DNA from: Novosphingobium sp. | GTDB lineage: Bacteria > Pseudomonadota > Alphaproteobacteria > Sphingomonadales > Sphingomonadaceae | Assembly (NCBI RefSeq): GCF_019748365.1 | Contig: NZ_JAIEPN010000188.1 | Coordinates: forward strand, 1-64,000 | Direction of reading: 5' to 3' | DNA length: 64,000 nt | In this document: positions 1 to 9,636 of the stretch, piece by piece | Position numbering within the stretch: position 1 is the first letter of the stretch | Layout: the number at the start of each line of letters is the position of its first letter | Program-made: the position numbers and the translations under genes | Notes under the pieces: generated by a model | Seen by the model: only the letters and a program-made list of their open reading frames with translations | Told to the model about the DNA's origin: nothing | Databases searched by the model: none

Positions 1-260
1 GGGGCCGGACGCGGCGCGGCGGCGCGCGGTTCGGCTGGCGCGGCGGGTTCTGGGGCCGGACGCGGCGGCTTGGCGGGGGCGGCCTCGCTCTTCTCGTTGG
101 GCTTGACCGGCGAAGGACGCGCCTTGAGGCCGAGGCGATGGGCCTTGCCGATCACGGCATTGCGGCTGACCCCGCCCAGTTCTTCGGCGATCTGGCTGGC
201 GGTCGCGCCGCCTTCCCACATCTTGGTCAGTTTTTCGATCCGCTCGTCCGTCCAGCTCAT
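1..260 (-). CDS. gcrA: GcrA cell-cycle regulator (3' end outside window)
   Basis: The reverse strand from the ATG at 260 reads MSWTDERIEKLTKMWEGGAT, followed by a helix-turn-helix with SRNAVIGKAHRLGLKAR. This is the conserved N-terminus of GcrA, the alphaproteobacterial factor that works with sigma70 at CcrM-methylated promoters to drive S-phase genes. After about residue 55 the protein becomes rich in Ala, Pro and Arg, the usual linker of the family. The gene runs off the left edge, so its C-terminal domain is not visible. It is divergent from the ABC permease gene, with about 100 bp between the starts. Confidence 0.9.
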   Translation of the reverse strand, partial: MSWTDERIEKLTKMWEGGATASQIAEELGGVSRNAVIGKAHRLGLKARPSPVKPNEKSEAAPAKPPRPAPEPAAPAEPRAAAPRPA

Positions 261-362
261 GCCGTCTCAAATCCTTCAGAACTCGTCCTGCGCAGGTGTT
301 TTGCCGCAGGACCGTGCCCAACCCGTCAGGGTGGGCGGTGCAATGCCTTGCCTTGCCCCGAC

Positions 363-1283
363 ATGCGCGATACCGCACCGGACATGGCCGATCAACCAAC
401 TCCAGAAATCTCTGGGCCCCACGCCGGGGATGCTTCCAACCGCGAACTACCCAGCCGAGCGGGGGATTTTCCACCGCCGGGCGAAGTGCGCTTCCGCAGC
501 ATCAATCGCTTGGGGCTGTGGACCCTCTATATGAAGGAGGTGCGCCGCTTCTTCAAGGTGCAGACCCAGACGATCTGGGCACCGGCGGTGACAACGCTGC
601 TCTATCTGATGATCTTTACCCTTGCTTTGGGCGGCGGCGGCCGCGTGGTGCTTGGCGTGCCGTTCGCCACCTTCGTCGCGCCGGGGCTGATCGCGATGGG
701 CATGATCAACAATTCCTTCGCCAATTCGAGCTTCGGACTGCTGGTCGGCAAGATCCAGGGCACGATCATCGATTACCTGATGCCACCGATATCGAATGCC
801 GAACTGATCCTCGCGCTAGTGGCTGCCGCCGTGACGCGCGCGATCCTTGTCGGCCTCGCCGTCGCGGGGGCGATGATGTTCTGGCCGGGCGTGGACCTCA
901 CCGTCCAGCATCCCTGGGCGGTGATCTGGTTCGGCCTGATGGGTTCGATCCTCCTCGCCCTGATCGGCGTGCTGACCTCGCTGTGGGCGGAGAAATTCGA
1001 TCACAACGCGGCAATCACCAATTTCGTGATCACGCCGATGTCGATGCTGTCGGGCACGTTCTACGTGATCAGCAATCTTTCGCCCACGTTCCAGATGATC
1101 AGCCGCTTCAACCCGATCTTCTATGTGATCTCGGGCTTCCGTTTCGGCTTTCTGGGGCAGAGCGACATCGGCACGACCAACGAGGCCGTGCTGCACGGCG
1201 CGATCGGGCTCGGCGTGCTCAACCTCGTGCTGTGGGTGGCGATCTACTATATCTTCCAGTCGGGCTGGAAGCTGAAGAACTGA
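363..1283 (+). CDS. ABC-2 type transporter permease
   Basis: The product is a membrane protein of about 306 residues. A polar N-terminus of about 50 residues precedes roughly six hydrophobic segments, starting near WAPAVTTLLYLMIFTLAL and ending with the LVLWVAIYYIFQ segment near the C-terminus. The pattern GMINNSFANSSFGLLVGKIQG followed by a DYLMPPIS motif is characteristic of ABC-2 export permeases (YadH/NodJ type). The frame is open back to 138, but that would cover the gcrA coding region, so ATG 363 was chosen; ATG 384 (MADQPTPE) is equally possible and neither has a strong ribosome site. The ATP-binding partner is not in the window, so the substrate cannot be named. Confidence 0.85.
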   Translation: MRDTAPDMADQPTPEISGPHAGDASNRELPSRAGDFPPPGEVRFRSINRLGLWTLYMKEVRRFFKVQTQTIWAPAVTTLLYLMIFTLALGGGGRVVLGVPFATFVAPGLIAMGMINNSFANSSFGLLVGKIQGTIIDYLMPPISNAELILALVAAAVTRAILVGLAVAGAMMFWPGVDLTVQHPWAVIWFGLMGSILLALIGVLTSLWAEKFDHNAAITNFVITPMSMLSGTFYVISNLSPTFQMISRFNPIFYVISGFRFGFLGQSDIGTTNEAVLHGAIGLGVLNLVLWVAIYYIFQSGWKLKN

Positions 1284-1321
1284 GGGCAGGCGAGGCGGCG
1301 GCTCGCCCTCAGCGCATCGGA

Positions 1322-1702
1322 TCAGTGCGAGAGGCCGCGGCGCAGGCGGTAGCGACCGTCGCGAAAGGCCTCGAACATTTCATGCACCGACGGGTGATCC
1401 ACCGGCCCGCCTTCGGCATCCGACATCAGGTTCTGCTGGCTGACATAGGCGACGTAGCTGTTCTCGTCGTTCTCGGCGAGCAGGTGATAGAAGGGCTGTT
1501 CGCGCGGCGGACGAATTTCGGCAGGGATCGATTCGTACCACTCTTCGCTGTTCGCGAAGACCGGGTCGATATCGAAGATAACCCCGCGGAAATCGAACAG
1601 CTTGTGGCGGACGACATCGCCGATGCCAAACCGCGCTTTTGCAACATGAGGAGCCGTGATCTCACGGCCAGCCTGGGGCGAAAAGAAAATCGCTCTGTCC
1701 AT
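1322..1702 (-). CDS. hspQ: Heat shock protein HspQ (YccV-like, hemimethylated-DNA-binding domain)
   Basis: The 126-residue product has the HspQ/YccV signature: ARFGIGDVVRHKLFDFRGVI, DPVFANSEEWYESIP, REQPFYHLLAENDENSYVAYVSQQNL. In enterobacteria HspQ modulates Lon protease and binds hemimethylated DNA; the role here is inferred from family. The start MDRAIFFSP at 1702 was preferred over an upstream in-frame Met at 1753, because the extra 17 residues do not look like the family. It converges with the ABC permease gene, whose stop lies 38 bp away. Confidence 0.88.
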   Translation of the reverse strand: MDRAIFFSPQAGREITAPHVAKARFGIGDVVRHKLFDFRGVIFDIDPVFANSEEWYESIPAEIRPPREQPFYHLLAENDENSYVAYVSQQNLMSDAEGGPVDHPSVHEMFEAFRDGRYRLRRGLSH

Positions 1703-1868
1703 GAATAGGAATATAGGGCGATGAGGGACGGAAACAAGCGAGCCGAGGTGCAATGCCGTGGATTGTAGGGCAGGTGTAACCTATTTTCCCTTGGCAAGCG
1801 GCAGACCATGCGCTAACGGCGCCCTTCCTCGACCGGGACGGCCTCGAGCCGGCTCAACGACACTTCGC

Positions 1869-1958
1869 GGAGAGGTGGCAGAGTGGTCGAATGCACCGCA
1901 CTCGAAATGCGGCATACGGGTGACCGTATCCAGGGTTCGAATCCCTGCCTCTCCGCCA
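1869..1958 (+). tRNA. tRNA-Ser (anticodon CGA)
   Basis: This is a 90-nt class II tRNA including an encoded CCA. The acceptor arms GGAGAGG and CCTCTCC pair fully and are followed by G and CCA at 1955-1958. The anticodon stem CCGCA/TGCGG encloses the loop CTCGAAA, giving anticodon CGA at 1903-1905. A long variable arm (CATACGGGTGACCGTATC) and the GGTTCGAATCC T-arm are present. It reads the Ser codon TCG. The 3' end of this gene is a typical attachment site for P4-type integrases, and the stump of one lies just downstream. Confidence 0.97.
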
Positions 1959-1966
1959 AGTGCCCA

Positions 1967-1994
1967 TCTACAGACGTTCGCTAACGTCTGTAGA
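1967..1994. repeat. Perfect 12-bp inverted repeat downstream of tRNA-Ser
   Basis: TCTACAGACGTT (1967-1978) and AACGTCTGTAGA (1983-1994) are perfect inverted copies around a 4-nt loop, CGCT. AACGTCTGT occurs once more at 2046-2054. There is no T-run after the stem, so it is not a clear intrinsic terminator. Its place between the tRNA 3' end and an integrase fragment suggests an arm-type integrase or excisionase site of a lost genomic island, or a processing hairpin. Confidence 0.7.
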
Positions 1995-2108
1995 TAATCT
2001 GGCAAATGCCTAGAATTCCATGGTATTTTTCCACCACTGATCGGCAACGTCTGTCACCGGGTCGGAACATTGGGCCGCTCGGTGGTGGGATAAGTGGTGG
2101 GAAGCTCA

Positions 2109-2723
2109 ATGCCTCTGAAGAATGCCCAGATCCTGTCAACAGGCCCCGGCATGCATGTCGATGGAAATGACCTCTATCTCAATGTGACCCCCCAGAGGGC
2201 CAAGAGTCGCATTTCCCGATACCAGTTCAAAGGCAAGCGCTGCGAGATGGGCTTTAGCTCACTTGTTGGTCTCCCCGCGCCTGAAGCGCGCGCACTGGCC
2301 GCTAGGCTCAGGGCCAATGTCGCAAACGGGATTGACCCGCTCGCCCAGCGCCACGCGGCACGCGAGGCCGAGAAGGCAGCCAAGCGGGCAGCGGAACGGG
2401 AGTTGCGGCGGCAGCAGCATACTTTCCGGGCTGCAGCAGAAACCCATAGCAGCCTTGCCAACAATCCCAAGTTAAAGAAGCCGGCAGAGACTGCCGATCA
2501 TGCGGACGGCTGGGGCTGGTACATGGCGGGACAGCCGTTCCATGAAGCATGGCGTCTCGTGATCGCGTTGGATGCAAACGCTGACAATGCTCGTCACTTG
2601 TCGCACCTTTATGATCACTTATGCGCCGCCAGGGCATGCTCCAGATCGGCTAGGCCGCTGACACTGGTCTCGACCGAGCCATCGGCGCGCTGCAACGCGG
2701 CCGACAGCGACGGCAAGCGATAG
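2109..2723 (+). pseudogene. P4-family integrase, N-terminal fragment only
   Basis: From the ATG at 2109 the frame reads MPLKNAQILSTGPGMHVDGN, then a DLYLNV..RAKSRISRYQ..GKRCEMGFSSL pattern and an Ala/Arg-rich helix. This is the DUF4102 arm-binding domain of tRNA-targeting tyrosine integrases. Similarity stops near residue 120 (about 2470). The rest of the frame to 2723 does not resemble the core-binding or catalytic domain, and no R-HxxR-Y catalytic set follows. It lies 150 bp after tRNA-Ser in the orientation expected for an integrase next to its attachment site. This is probably the left remnant of a deleted island. Confidence 0.75.
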
Positions 2724-2755
2724 CGCGGGCGAACGGCATCGACCTGTACCGCAAA
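2615..2755 (-). other. Open fragment in frame with, and just after, hutU
   Basis: Directly after the hutU stop (TAG, 2756-2758) the same reading frame continues for 45 codons to a TGA at 2615. It reads FAVQVDAVRPRYRLPSLSAA followed by a DGSVETSVSGLADLEHALAAH stretch. It has no start codon of its own and no recognised family. It may be the tail of a gene whose front was lost when the neighbouring island decayed, or chance. No function is proposed. Confidence 0.25.
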
Positions 2756-4435
2756 CTAGGTCATCTCCTGCGCTAAGCCGAGGATCGCGGGTAGCTCGAG
2801 GCCCTTTTCGCGCGCGCAATCAAGGGCGAGATCGTACCCGGCATCTGCGTGGCGCATCACGCCCGTAGCGGGGTCGTTCCACAGCACGCGTTCGATCCGC
2901 GCCGCCGCTTCCTCGGTGCCATCGGCCACGATCACCATCCCGGCATGCTGCGAATAGCCGATCCCGACGCCGCCGCCGTGGTGAAGCGAAACCCACGTCG
3001 CCCCGCTGGCGGTGTTGAGCAGCGCATTGAGCAGCGGCCAGTCGCTGACCGCATCGGAACCATCGCGCATCGCCTCGGTCTCGCGATTGGGGCTGGCGAC
3101 AGACCCGGAGTCGAGATGGTCGCGGCCGATCACCACCGGCGCCTTGAGCTCGCCGTTCGCGACCATTTCGTTGAAGGCGAGGCCAAGCCGGTGCCGGTCG
3201 CCCAGACCGACCCAGCAGATCCGCGAAGGCAGGCCCTGAAACTTGATGCGTTCGCGCGCCATATCGAGCCAATTGTGCAGATGGGCATCGTCTGGCAGCA
3301 GTTCCTTGACCTTGGCGTCGGTGCGATAGATATCCTCCGGATCGCCGGAAAGCGCGGCCCAGCGGAACGGGCCGATGCCCCGGCAGAACAGCGGGCGGAT
3401 GTACGCGGGCACGAAGCCGGGAAAGTCGAACGCATCGGCCAACCCCATGTCATGGGCCACCTGACGGATATTGTTGCCATAGTCCAGCGTCGGAATACCC
3501 ATCCGGTGGAAGGCCAGCATGGCCTCGACATGTTCGCGCATCGAAGCGCGCGCCTCGCGGTCGACCGCTGCCGGATCATCTTCGCGGCTGCGCATCCAGC
3601 GGTCGAGGGTCCAACCCTTGGGCAGATAGCCATTGATCGGATCATGCGCCGAGGTCTGGTCGGTCACCACGTCGGGACGGACTCCGCGGCGGACGAGTTC
3701 GGGATAGAGTTCGGCGGCATTGCCAAGCAGGCCCACCGACACCGGCGCCTTGGCGGTGGTGACGATGTCGAGGGCTTCTTCGAGGCTTTCGGTTGCACGG
3801 TCGAGGTAGCCGGTGGCGAGCCGCATCTCGATCCGGCTCGGCTGGCATTCGATGGCAAGGCAGGATGCCCCCGCCATGGTCGCTGCGAGCGGCTGCGCGC
3901 CACCCATGCCGCCAAGGCCGGCGGTGAGGATCCAGCGGCCGGACAAGTCGCCGCCATAGTGCCGGCGCCCCACCTCGACAAAGGTCTCGTAGGTGCCCTG
4001 AACGATGCCCTGCGTGCCGATGTAGATCCAGGAACCGGCGGTCATCTGGCCGTACATCATCAGCCCGGCACGATCGAGCTCGTGGAAATGCTCCCAGGTC
4101 GCCCACTTCGGCACGAGATTGGAATTGGCAATCAGCACGCGCGGTGCATCGCGGTGGGTGCGAAACACGCCGACCGGTTTGCCCGACTGGATCAGCAGGC
4201 TCTGGTCGTCCCCCAGCGCGCGCAAGGCGGCGACAATCCGGTCGAAGCTCTGCCAGTCGCGCGCCGCCCGGCCGATGCCGCCATAGACCACCAGCTCCTG
4301 GGGATTCTCCGCAACACCCGGATCAAGGTTGTTCATCAGCATCCGCAGCGCGGCTTCGGTCTGCCAGCTTTTCGCGGTGCGCTCGGGGCCGTGGGGCGCA
4401 CGGATGATGCGGCTGTTGTCGAGGCGGTTCATCAT
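2756..4435 (-). CDS. hutU: Urocanate hydratase
   Basis: This is the second step of histidine breakdown: urocanate plus water gives 4-imidazolone-5-propionate, using tightly bound NAD+. The 559-residue product has the family length and conserved blocks, including [53 protein letters not shown] and [17 protein letters not shown]. The start is the MMNRLDNSR doublet at 4435, preceded by GAAAGG. Upstream in-frame sequence is not family-like and runs into hutG. It is the last gene of hutI-hutH-hutG-hutU, 100 bp after hutG, so it could be read from the same message. Confidence 0.97.
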   Translation of the reverse strand: MMNRLDNSRIIRAPHGPERTAKSWQTEAALRMLMNNLDPGVAENPQELVVYGGIGRAARDWQSFDRIVAALRALGDDQSLLIQSGKPVGVFRTHRDAPRVLIANSNLVPKWATWEHFHELDRAGLMMYGQMTAGSWIYIGTQGIVQGTYETFVEVGRRHYGGDLSGRWILTAGLGGMGGAQPLAATMAGASCLAIECQPSRIEMRLATGYLDRATESLEEALDIVTTAKAPVSVGLLGNAAELYPELVRRGVRPDVVTDQTSAHDPINGYLPKGWTLDRWMRSREDDPAAVDREARASMREHVEAMLAFHRMGIPTLDYGNNIRQVAHDMGLADAFDFPGFVPAYIRPLFCRGIGPFRWAALSGDPEDIYRTDAKVKELLPDDAHLHNWLDMARERIKFQGLPSRICWVGLGDRHRLGLAFNEMVANGELKAPVVIGRDHLDSGSVASPNRETEAMRDGSDAVSDWPLLNALLNTASGATWVSLHHGGGVGIGYSQHAGMVIVADGTEEAAARIERVLWNDPATGVMRHADAGYDLALDCAREKGLELPAILGLAQEMT

Positions 4436-4535
4436 CGACCTTTCATGGTTGGCATGGTGTGATGGTGGACATGCTACGCGGATCGCGCGGCTGAAGGCTG
4501 ATCGGGTCGCTGGAGCATGGCCATGACCGGTTTGC

Positions 4536-5321
4536 TCATTGACTGCCTGCAGCAAAATCGATGCAGGCTTCGAGGACCTTGCGAAGCGTAGCACGAGCCT
4601 CCGCGGCGCGGGCCTCGTTCCATTCGGTCGATGGTTCATCAAGATAGACGCGCTGGGCCAGCTCCATCTGCACCGCATGGACACCTGCGGCCGGATTGCC
4701 GATCCGGCGGGTGATCCAGCCGCCACGGAACCGGCCATTGACGACGCGTGGCTCCGGACACAGTGAGGCGATCCGCTCTGTCAGCGCGGCATCGCAGGCG
4801 CTTCCGCCATTCGTGCCGATGCTGAACGCGGGCAATTCGCCGTCGAACAGACGCGGCACGCGGCTGGCGATGGAGTGGGCGTCGTAGACGACGACCGTGC
4901 CATGCAGGCCGCGCAGCCTTGCGATCTCTGCATCGAGCGCGCTGTGGTAGGGGTCGAAAAAGCTCGCCCGGCGCGCCGCGACTGCGGCGGCATCGGGTTC
5001 TTGCCCTGCGCGGTAGAGCGGCGTGCCGTCGAAGCTGGTCATCGGGCACAACCCCGTTGTCGCCTGACCGGGATAGAGCGATGCGCCCGAGGGATCACGG
5101 TTTACGTCCACCACGATACGGGACATGGCGGTTGAAACCAGCGTCGCTCCGAGGTCCCGGGCGAAACTGTAGAGCTTGTCGACATGCCAGTCAGTATCGA
5201 CAAGCGCGGCAGCCGGATCCATCAGCGCGGACGAAACGGCATCAGGCATCCGGATGCCGGCGTGCGGTACGCTCACAATCAGGGGGGCGTCCCCCTGCGC
5301 AAGATGCAGCCAATCGTTCAT
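4536..5321 (-). CDS. hutG: N-formylglutamate deformylase (amidohydrolase)
   Basis: The product hydrolyses N-formyl-L-glutamate to glutamate and formate, the last step of the five-step hut route. It has 261 residues, with the N-terminal metal-site block [14 protein letters not shown], then [39 protein letters not shown] and [14 protein letters not shown]. These are all characteristic of HutG-type deformylases rather than formiminoglutamase. Its ATG overlaps the hutH stop by 4 nt, which indicates translational coupling. With hutF next door, the formylglutamate branch is complete here. Confidence 0.95.
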   Translation of the reverse strand: MNDWLHLAQGDAPLIVSVPHAGIRMPDAVSSALMDPAAALVDTDWHVDKLYSFARDLGATLVSTAMSRIVVDVNRDPSGASLYPGQATTGLCPMTSFDGTPLYRAGQEPDAAAVAARRASFFDPYHSALDAEIARLRGLHGTVVVYDAHSIASRVPRLFDGELPAFSIGTNGGSACDAALTERIASLCPEPRVVNGRFRGGWITRRIGNPAAGVHAVQMELAQRVYLDEPSTEWNEARAAEARATLRKVLEACIDFAAGSQ

Positions 5322-6838
5322 TCGACCCCCGGCAAGTCCGCCAGCGCGGCCAGACGCCCCGAACGGATCAGGCCGATGGCTGCCAGGATATCGGGGTGGA
5401 AGTGGCGATCGTCCGTAAGCGTCGGGACTGCACCACGCAGCAGCGCGCGGGCTGCCTCAAGCGTGGCGCTCGAGCGGAGCGGCGCGTGAAAATCGCAGCC
5501 CTGCGCTGCCGCCAGATACTCGACCGCGAGGATACCGGCGAGGTTTTCGGCCATCGCCGTCAGCCGGCGCGCACCATGGCCTGCCATCGAGACATGATCC
5601 TCCTGGTTCGCCGAAGTCGGGATCGAATCGACCGAAGCGGGATAGGCGCGCTGCTTGTTCTCCGAGACCAGTGCGGCCGCGGTCACCTGCGGGATCATGA
5701 AGCCCGAATTGAGGCCCGGCCGGGGGGTCAGGAATGCCGGCAAGCGGGAAAGCGCCGGATCGACCAGCATGGCGATGCGGCGTTCGGCAAGGCTGCCGAT
5801 CTCGCAGAGCGCCATCGCCAGCATATCTGCAGCAAAGGCCACCGGTTCGGCATGGAAGTTGCCGCCGGATAGAGCTTCGTCAGTATCGGCAAAGATCAGC
5901 GGATTGTCCGATACGCCGTTGGCTTCACGGATCAGCGTGGTGCCCGCCTGGCGAAGCAGATCGAGGCACGCGCCCATGACCTGAGGCTGGCAGCGCAGGC
6001 AGTAGGGGTCCTGAACACGCGCATCGTCGACCAGATGCGAGGCGCGGATGGCCGAACCTTCCATCAGGCGGCGGAGAGCGCCTGCGGTCTCGCGCTGACC
6101 GGGATGTCCGCGCAGGTCATGGATACGGGCATCGAAAGGCGTATCGGATCCCTTGGCGGCCTCGGTCGACAGGGCCCCGGTCAACAAGGCACTGCGATAG
6201 AGGTCTTCCGCCGCCAGCAAACCTGCAAGCGCGTAGGCCGTTGAAAACTGGGTCCCGTTGAGCAGGGCGAGACCTTCCTTGGGGCCGAGCTCGAGCGGGG
6301 TCAGCCCAGCCATTCCGAGGGCCTCGGCTGCGCCCAGCCTTTTCGTGCCGATCTGGACTTCGCCCACCCCGATCATCGCCGCTGCCATATGCGCCAGTGG
6401 GGCAAGATCCCCGCTTGCGCCAACCGAGCCTTGCGAGGGAACCACCGGGGTCAGGTCATGCTGCAGCATCAGCTCGAGCATCCGGACGGTTTCAGGCCGG
6501 ACACCTGAAGCCCCATGGCCGAAGCTGGCAAGCTTGAGCGCCATCATCAGCCGTGTCACCGGCACTGGCATCGGTTCGCCGACACCTGCGGCATGGCTGA
6601 GCACGATGTTGCGCTGCAGGGTCGCCAGATCTTCGCTCGCGATCGAGACGCTCGCCAGCTTTCCGAAGCCGGTGTTGATTCCATAGGTCGGTACGCCCCT
6701 GCCGATGATGCGCGCGACTGCAGCGGCGCTTCGCGCAATGGGCGCGGCGGTGGCGCCGGATAGCTGCGCGGCGGCACCGCCCACAATCTGACGGCATTGC
6801 GCCAGAGTGATCTGGCCGGGGGCGAGTTCAACGACCAT
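5318..6838 (-). CDS. hutH: Histidine ammonia-lyase
   Basis: The product removes ammonia from L-histidine to give urocanate, the first committed step of histidine catabolism. It has 506 residues. The Ala-Ser-Gly triad that cyclises into the MIO electrophile is at residues 141-143 within [14 protein letters not shown]. The YGINTGFG loop is at 52-59, and the [15 protein letters not shown] and [14 protein letters not shown] blocks are in place. It sits 62 bp downstream of hutI and overlaps hutG by 4 nt. Confidence 0.98.
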   Translation of the reverse strand: MVVELAPGQITLAQCRQIVGGAAAQLSGATAAPIARSAAAVARIIGRGVPTYGINTGFGKLASVSIASEDLATLQRNIVLSHAAGVGEPMPVPVTRLMMALKLASFGHGASGVRPETVRMLELMLQHDLTPVVPSQGSVGASGDLAPLAHMAAAMIGVGEVQIGTKRLGAAEALGMAGLTPLELGPKEGLALLNGTQFSTAYALAGLLAAEDLYRSALLTGALSTEAAKGSDTPFDARIHDLRGHPGQRETAGALRRLMEGSAIRASHLVDDARVQDPYCLRCQPQVMGACLDLLRQAGTTLIREANGVSDNPLIFADTDEALSGGNFHAEPVAFAADMLAMALCEIGSLAERRIAMLVDPALSRLPAFLTPRPGLNSGFMIPQVTAAALVSENKQRAYPASVDSIPTSANQEDHVSMAGHGARRLTAMAENLAGILAVEYLAAAQGCDFHAPLRSSATLEAARALLRGAVPTLTDDRHFHPDILAAIGLIRSGRLAALADLPGVE

Positions 6839-6900
6839 TAAAGCGGCATCCTCTTGTCTTCACCATGTGCGATCATTGACCGCTCGCCGAAAGCCCTTCC

Positions 6901-8112
6901 TCACTGGCCCCACCGGATGCGCTGCCAAAGGGGATTGGGCCCGATCTGGCAGACCAGCTCTTCCGGCGTATCGATGTCCCAGATGGCAAGGTCGCACCAC
7001 TTGCCGGCTTCGAGCGAACCGGTCTGCTCGTGCAGGCCGAGCGCGCGGGCGGCGTTGATCGTCATCCCGGCGAGCGCTTCGGCGGGAGTAAGGCCGAACA
7101 GGACAGCGGCAAAATTCATGGTGACGAGCGGCGAGGCGAGCGGCGAAGTGCCAGGGTTGCAATCGGTGGCGATGGCGATCGGCACTCCGGCTGCGCGCAA
7201 CTCTGCGACAGGCGGTTTGCGGGTCTCGCGCAGGAAATAAAACGCGCCGGGGAGCAGCACCGCGACGGTACCCGATGCCGCCATCGCTGCAATCCCGGCG
7301 TGGCTGACATGCTCGAGATGATCGGCTGACAGCGCGCGGTGCCGCGCGGCCAGCGCCGCGCCGCCGCTGTCCGAAAGCTGCTCGGCATGGAGCTTCACCG
7401 GCAGGCCCGCCTTCGCCGCGGCAGCGAACAGGCGGTCGATCTGGGCGGGCGTGAACGCAATCGTCTCGCAAAAGCCATCGACGGCATTGGCCAGCCCGGC
7501 TGATGCGGCCGCCGGAATCATGACGTCGCACAACAGATCGACGTAGTCATCAGACCGGCCGGCAAACTCCGGCGGAACAGCATGCGCGCCAAGGAATGTG
7601 GTCGAAACCGAGACCTGTCGTTCATTGCCCAGCCGCCGTGCGGTGCGCAGCATTTTCATCTCATCGATGGGCGACAGGCCATAGCCGGACTTGATTTCAA
7701 CCGTAGTGACGCCCTCGGCGATCAGCGCATCGAGCCGGGGCAGCGCGGAGCCGACCAGTTCGAGCTCGCTGGCCGCCCGTGTCGCCCGCATGGTCGAGAG
7801 AATGCCGCCGCCTGCCCGCGCAATCGCAGCATAGTCTGCGCCTGCAAGCCGCATCGCGAACTCGTTCGTGCGATTGCCGGCATAGACCAGATGGGTATGG
7901 CAATCGATCAGGCCCGGCGTGATCCAGCGGCCGCCGCAGTCGATCGTCTCGCTCGCCATCAGTGCTGGTGCGCGTTCAGCCGCGCCGGCCCACATGATCC
8001 GGCCATCGCGCGCTGCGACAAGCCCGTTTTCGACAATGCCGAGGCCGCCAGCTGTCATCGACGCGAGCCTTGCGCCGTGCCACAAGCGATCACAATCGAC
8101 GGACCTGGTCAT
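6901..8112 (-). CDS. hutI: Imidazolonepropionase
   Basis: The product hydrolyses imidazolone-5-propionate to N-formimino-L-glutamate. It is a 403-residue amidohydrolase-superfamily enzyme with the metal site [12 protein letters not shown] (His72 and His74), the [12 protein letters not shown] block, the LSADHLEH motif and a C-terminal [10 protein letters not shown] aspartate motif. The family substrate-binding residues around NEFAMR are present. It is the first gene of the minus-strand hut operon and is divergent from hutF, with 57 bp between the starts. Confidence 0.97.
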   Translation of the reverse strand: MTRSVDCDRLWHGARLASMTAGGLGIVENGLVAARDGRIMWAGAAERAPALMASETIDCGGRWITPGLIDCHTHLVYAGNRTNEFAMRLAGADYAAIARAGGGILSTMRATRAASELELVGSALPRLDALIAEGVTTVEIKSGYGLSPIDEMKMLRTARRLGNERQVSVSTTFLGAHAVPPEFAGRSDDYVDLLCDVMIPAAASAGLANAVDGFCETIAFTPAQIDRLFAAAAKAGLPVKLHAEQLSDSGGAALAARHRALSADHLEHVSHAGIAAMAASGTVAVLLPGAFYFLRETRKPPVAELRAAGVPIAIATDCNPGTSPLASPLVTMNFAAVLFGLTPAEALAGMTINAARALGLHEQTGSLEAGKWCDLAIWDIDTPEELVCQIGPNPLWQRIRWGQ

Positions 8113-8139
8113 GCCTTGCTTCCTCTCATGTCCTGATTT

Positions 8140-8155
8140 ATATGTCTAGTCATAT
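8140..8155. promoter_or_regulatory. Candidate HutC operator between hutI and hutF
   Basis: The 16-bp interrupted palindrome ATATGTCTAGTCATAT has arms ATATG/CATAT around TCTAGT. Its core GTCTAGTC is close to the GTnTAnAC pattern bound by GntR regulators of the HutC subfamily. It lies in the 57-bp gap between the divergent hutI and hutF genes, 15 bp from the hutF start, where one bound repressor could block both promoters. The hutC gene lies just downstream of hutF. Confidence 0.6.
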
Positions 8156-8169
8156 CTGGAGATCAGTGC

Positions 8170-9516
8170 ATGATCCTTTGGTTTGGCGAAGCACTCTTGC
8201 CCGATGGTTGGGCAAACCGCGTGCGGGTGACGGTGAGTGGCGATCGCATCGCGGAGGTGGTATCTGATTGCGAACCCGGCTCCACCGATGAGCGCCATGC
8301 CGTGGGCCTGCCCGGCATGGGAAATGTCCACAGCCATGCCTTCCAGCGCGGTATGGCAGGACTTTCCGAGCAGCGTGGTGCGCCCGATGATGATTTCTGG
8401 AGTTGGCGGGAAGTGATGTACCGCTTCCTCGATCGCCTCGACCCGACGGCGATCGAGGCGATTGCGGCGCTGGCCTTTGCCGAGATGCTCGAGTCTGGCT
8501 ACACGCATGTCGGCGAGTTCCACTACCTGCATCATGATCCGGCCGGGCATCCTTATGCTGCGCTGGCGACGACCGCGCAGAGTATTGCTGCGGCGGCGCA
8601 GACGACCGGAATCGGGCTCACGTTGCTGCCGGTTTTCTATGCGCATGCAGACTTTGGCGGCATGCCCGCAAAGCCCGGCCAGCGGCGGTTTGTGTGCGAT
8701 CTCGATGGTTTTGCTCGCCTGTACGAGAGTTGCCGGACCGTGCTGCGTCCCGGTGACAGGATCGGCCTCGCGCCGCACAGCCTTCGCGCTGTCACCCCCG
8801 ATGAACTGGCCGTGCTGCTGCCGTTGGCGGGGGAAGGACCGGTGCACATTCACGCGGCAGAACAGACCAAGGAGGTAGACGATTGCGTAGCAGCGCTCGG
8901 CGCTCGTCCTGTCGAGTGGCTGCTGGCCAATGCGCCAGTCAACGAGCACTGGTGCCTCGTTCATGCCACCCATCTCTCGCCAACTGAGACGGATGCGCTT
9001 GCTGCCAGCGGGGCTGTGGCGGGACTTTGCCCGATGACCGAAGCCAACCTTGGCGATGGCAACTTTCCCGCAGTCCGCTATCTGGCAGGCGGCGGGCGCA
9101 TGGCAACCGGGACGGACTCCAACATTCTGGTGGATGCGGCCGCAGAACTGCGCCATCTCGAATACAGCCAGCGTCTTCTTCACCGCGGTCGCAATCTGCT
9201 GGCCAGCGACGACTATCCTTCGGTGGGCCGCCGCCTGTTCGATGCCGCGCTTGATGGCGGCGCCCGGGCACTTGGTGTCGATTTGGGTATCGCGCCGGGA
9301 TGCTCTGCCGACATCATCACCCTGGCAACGCAGCATCCTTCGTTTGCTGCAGCATCTGGCGACGGCGTGCTCGATCGATGGATCTTCTCCAGCCGTGGAC
9401 AAGCGATCGATGCGGTTTGGCGCAGCGGGCGGAGGGTGGTGAGCAATGGCCGCCACCATGCCCGCGAGGCCATCGAACGCTCCTATCGTGCTGCGATCAT
9501 CGCTGTCCTGGGCTAG
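8170..9516 (+). CDS. hutF: Formimidoylglutamate deiminase
   Basis: The product converts N-formimino-L-glutamate to N-formyl-L-glutamate and ammonia. It is a 448-residue amidohydrolase with metal ligands NVHSHAFQRGMAG (His54 and His56), HIHAAEQTKEV, LVHATHL and GTDSN. This order and length fit HutF and separate it from guanine and cytosine deaminases. Its presence together with HutG defines the five-step (Pseudomonas/Caulobacter-like) hut pathway instead of direct formiminoglutamase cleavage. It is divergent from hutI and shares the candidate operator. Confidence 0.96.
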   Translation: MILWFGEALLPDGWANRVRVTVSGDRIAEVVSDCEPGSTDERHAVGLPGMGNVHSHAFQRGMAGLSEQRGAPDDDFWSWREVMYRFLDRLDPTAIEAIAALAFAEMLESGYTHVGEFHYLHHDPAGHPYAALATTAQSIAAAAQTTGIGLTLLPVFYAHADFGGMPAKPGQRRFVCDLDGFARLYESCRTVLRPGDRIGLAPHSLRAVTPDELAVLLPLAGEGPVHIHAAEQTKEVDDCVAALGARPVEWLLANAPVNEHWCLVHATHLSPTETDALAASGAVAGLCPMTEANLGDGNFPAVRYLAGGGRMATGTDSNILVDAAAELRHLEYSQRLLHRGRNLLASDDYPSVGRRLFDAALDGGARALGVDLGIAPGCSADIITLATQHPSFAAASGDGVLDRWIFSSRGQAIDAVWRSGRRVVSNGRHHAREAIERSYRAAIIAVLG

Positions 9517-9636
9517 GCATATTGCTCCGATCCGGGTCTTTACCGGCAGTCATGGAGAGTTTAGCGATAGGTTCTGGAGCAAGGGCAGGCACGCGGGACG
9601 CACTGAGGGCCAGCACGGGATTGACAGGAACTGATC

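Noticed and set aside
138..362. Upstream extension of the ABC permease frame
   Set aside because: It would place 75 codons over gcrA on the other strand and is not hydrophobic or family-like.
2849..4462. Long plus-strand frame of 537 codons
   Set aside because: It is antisense to hutU, which is conserved end to end; the open frame is a by-product of high third-position GC.
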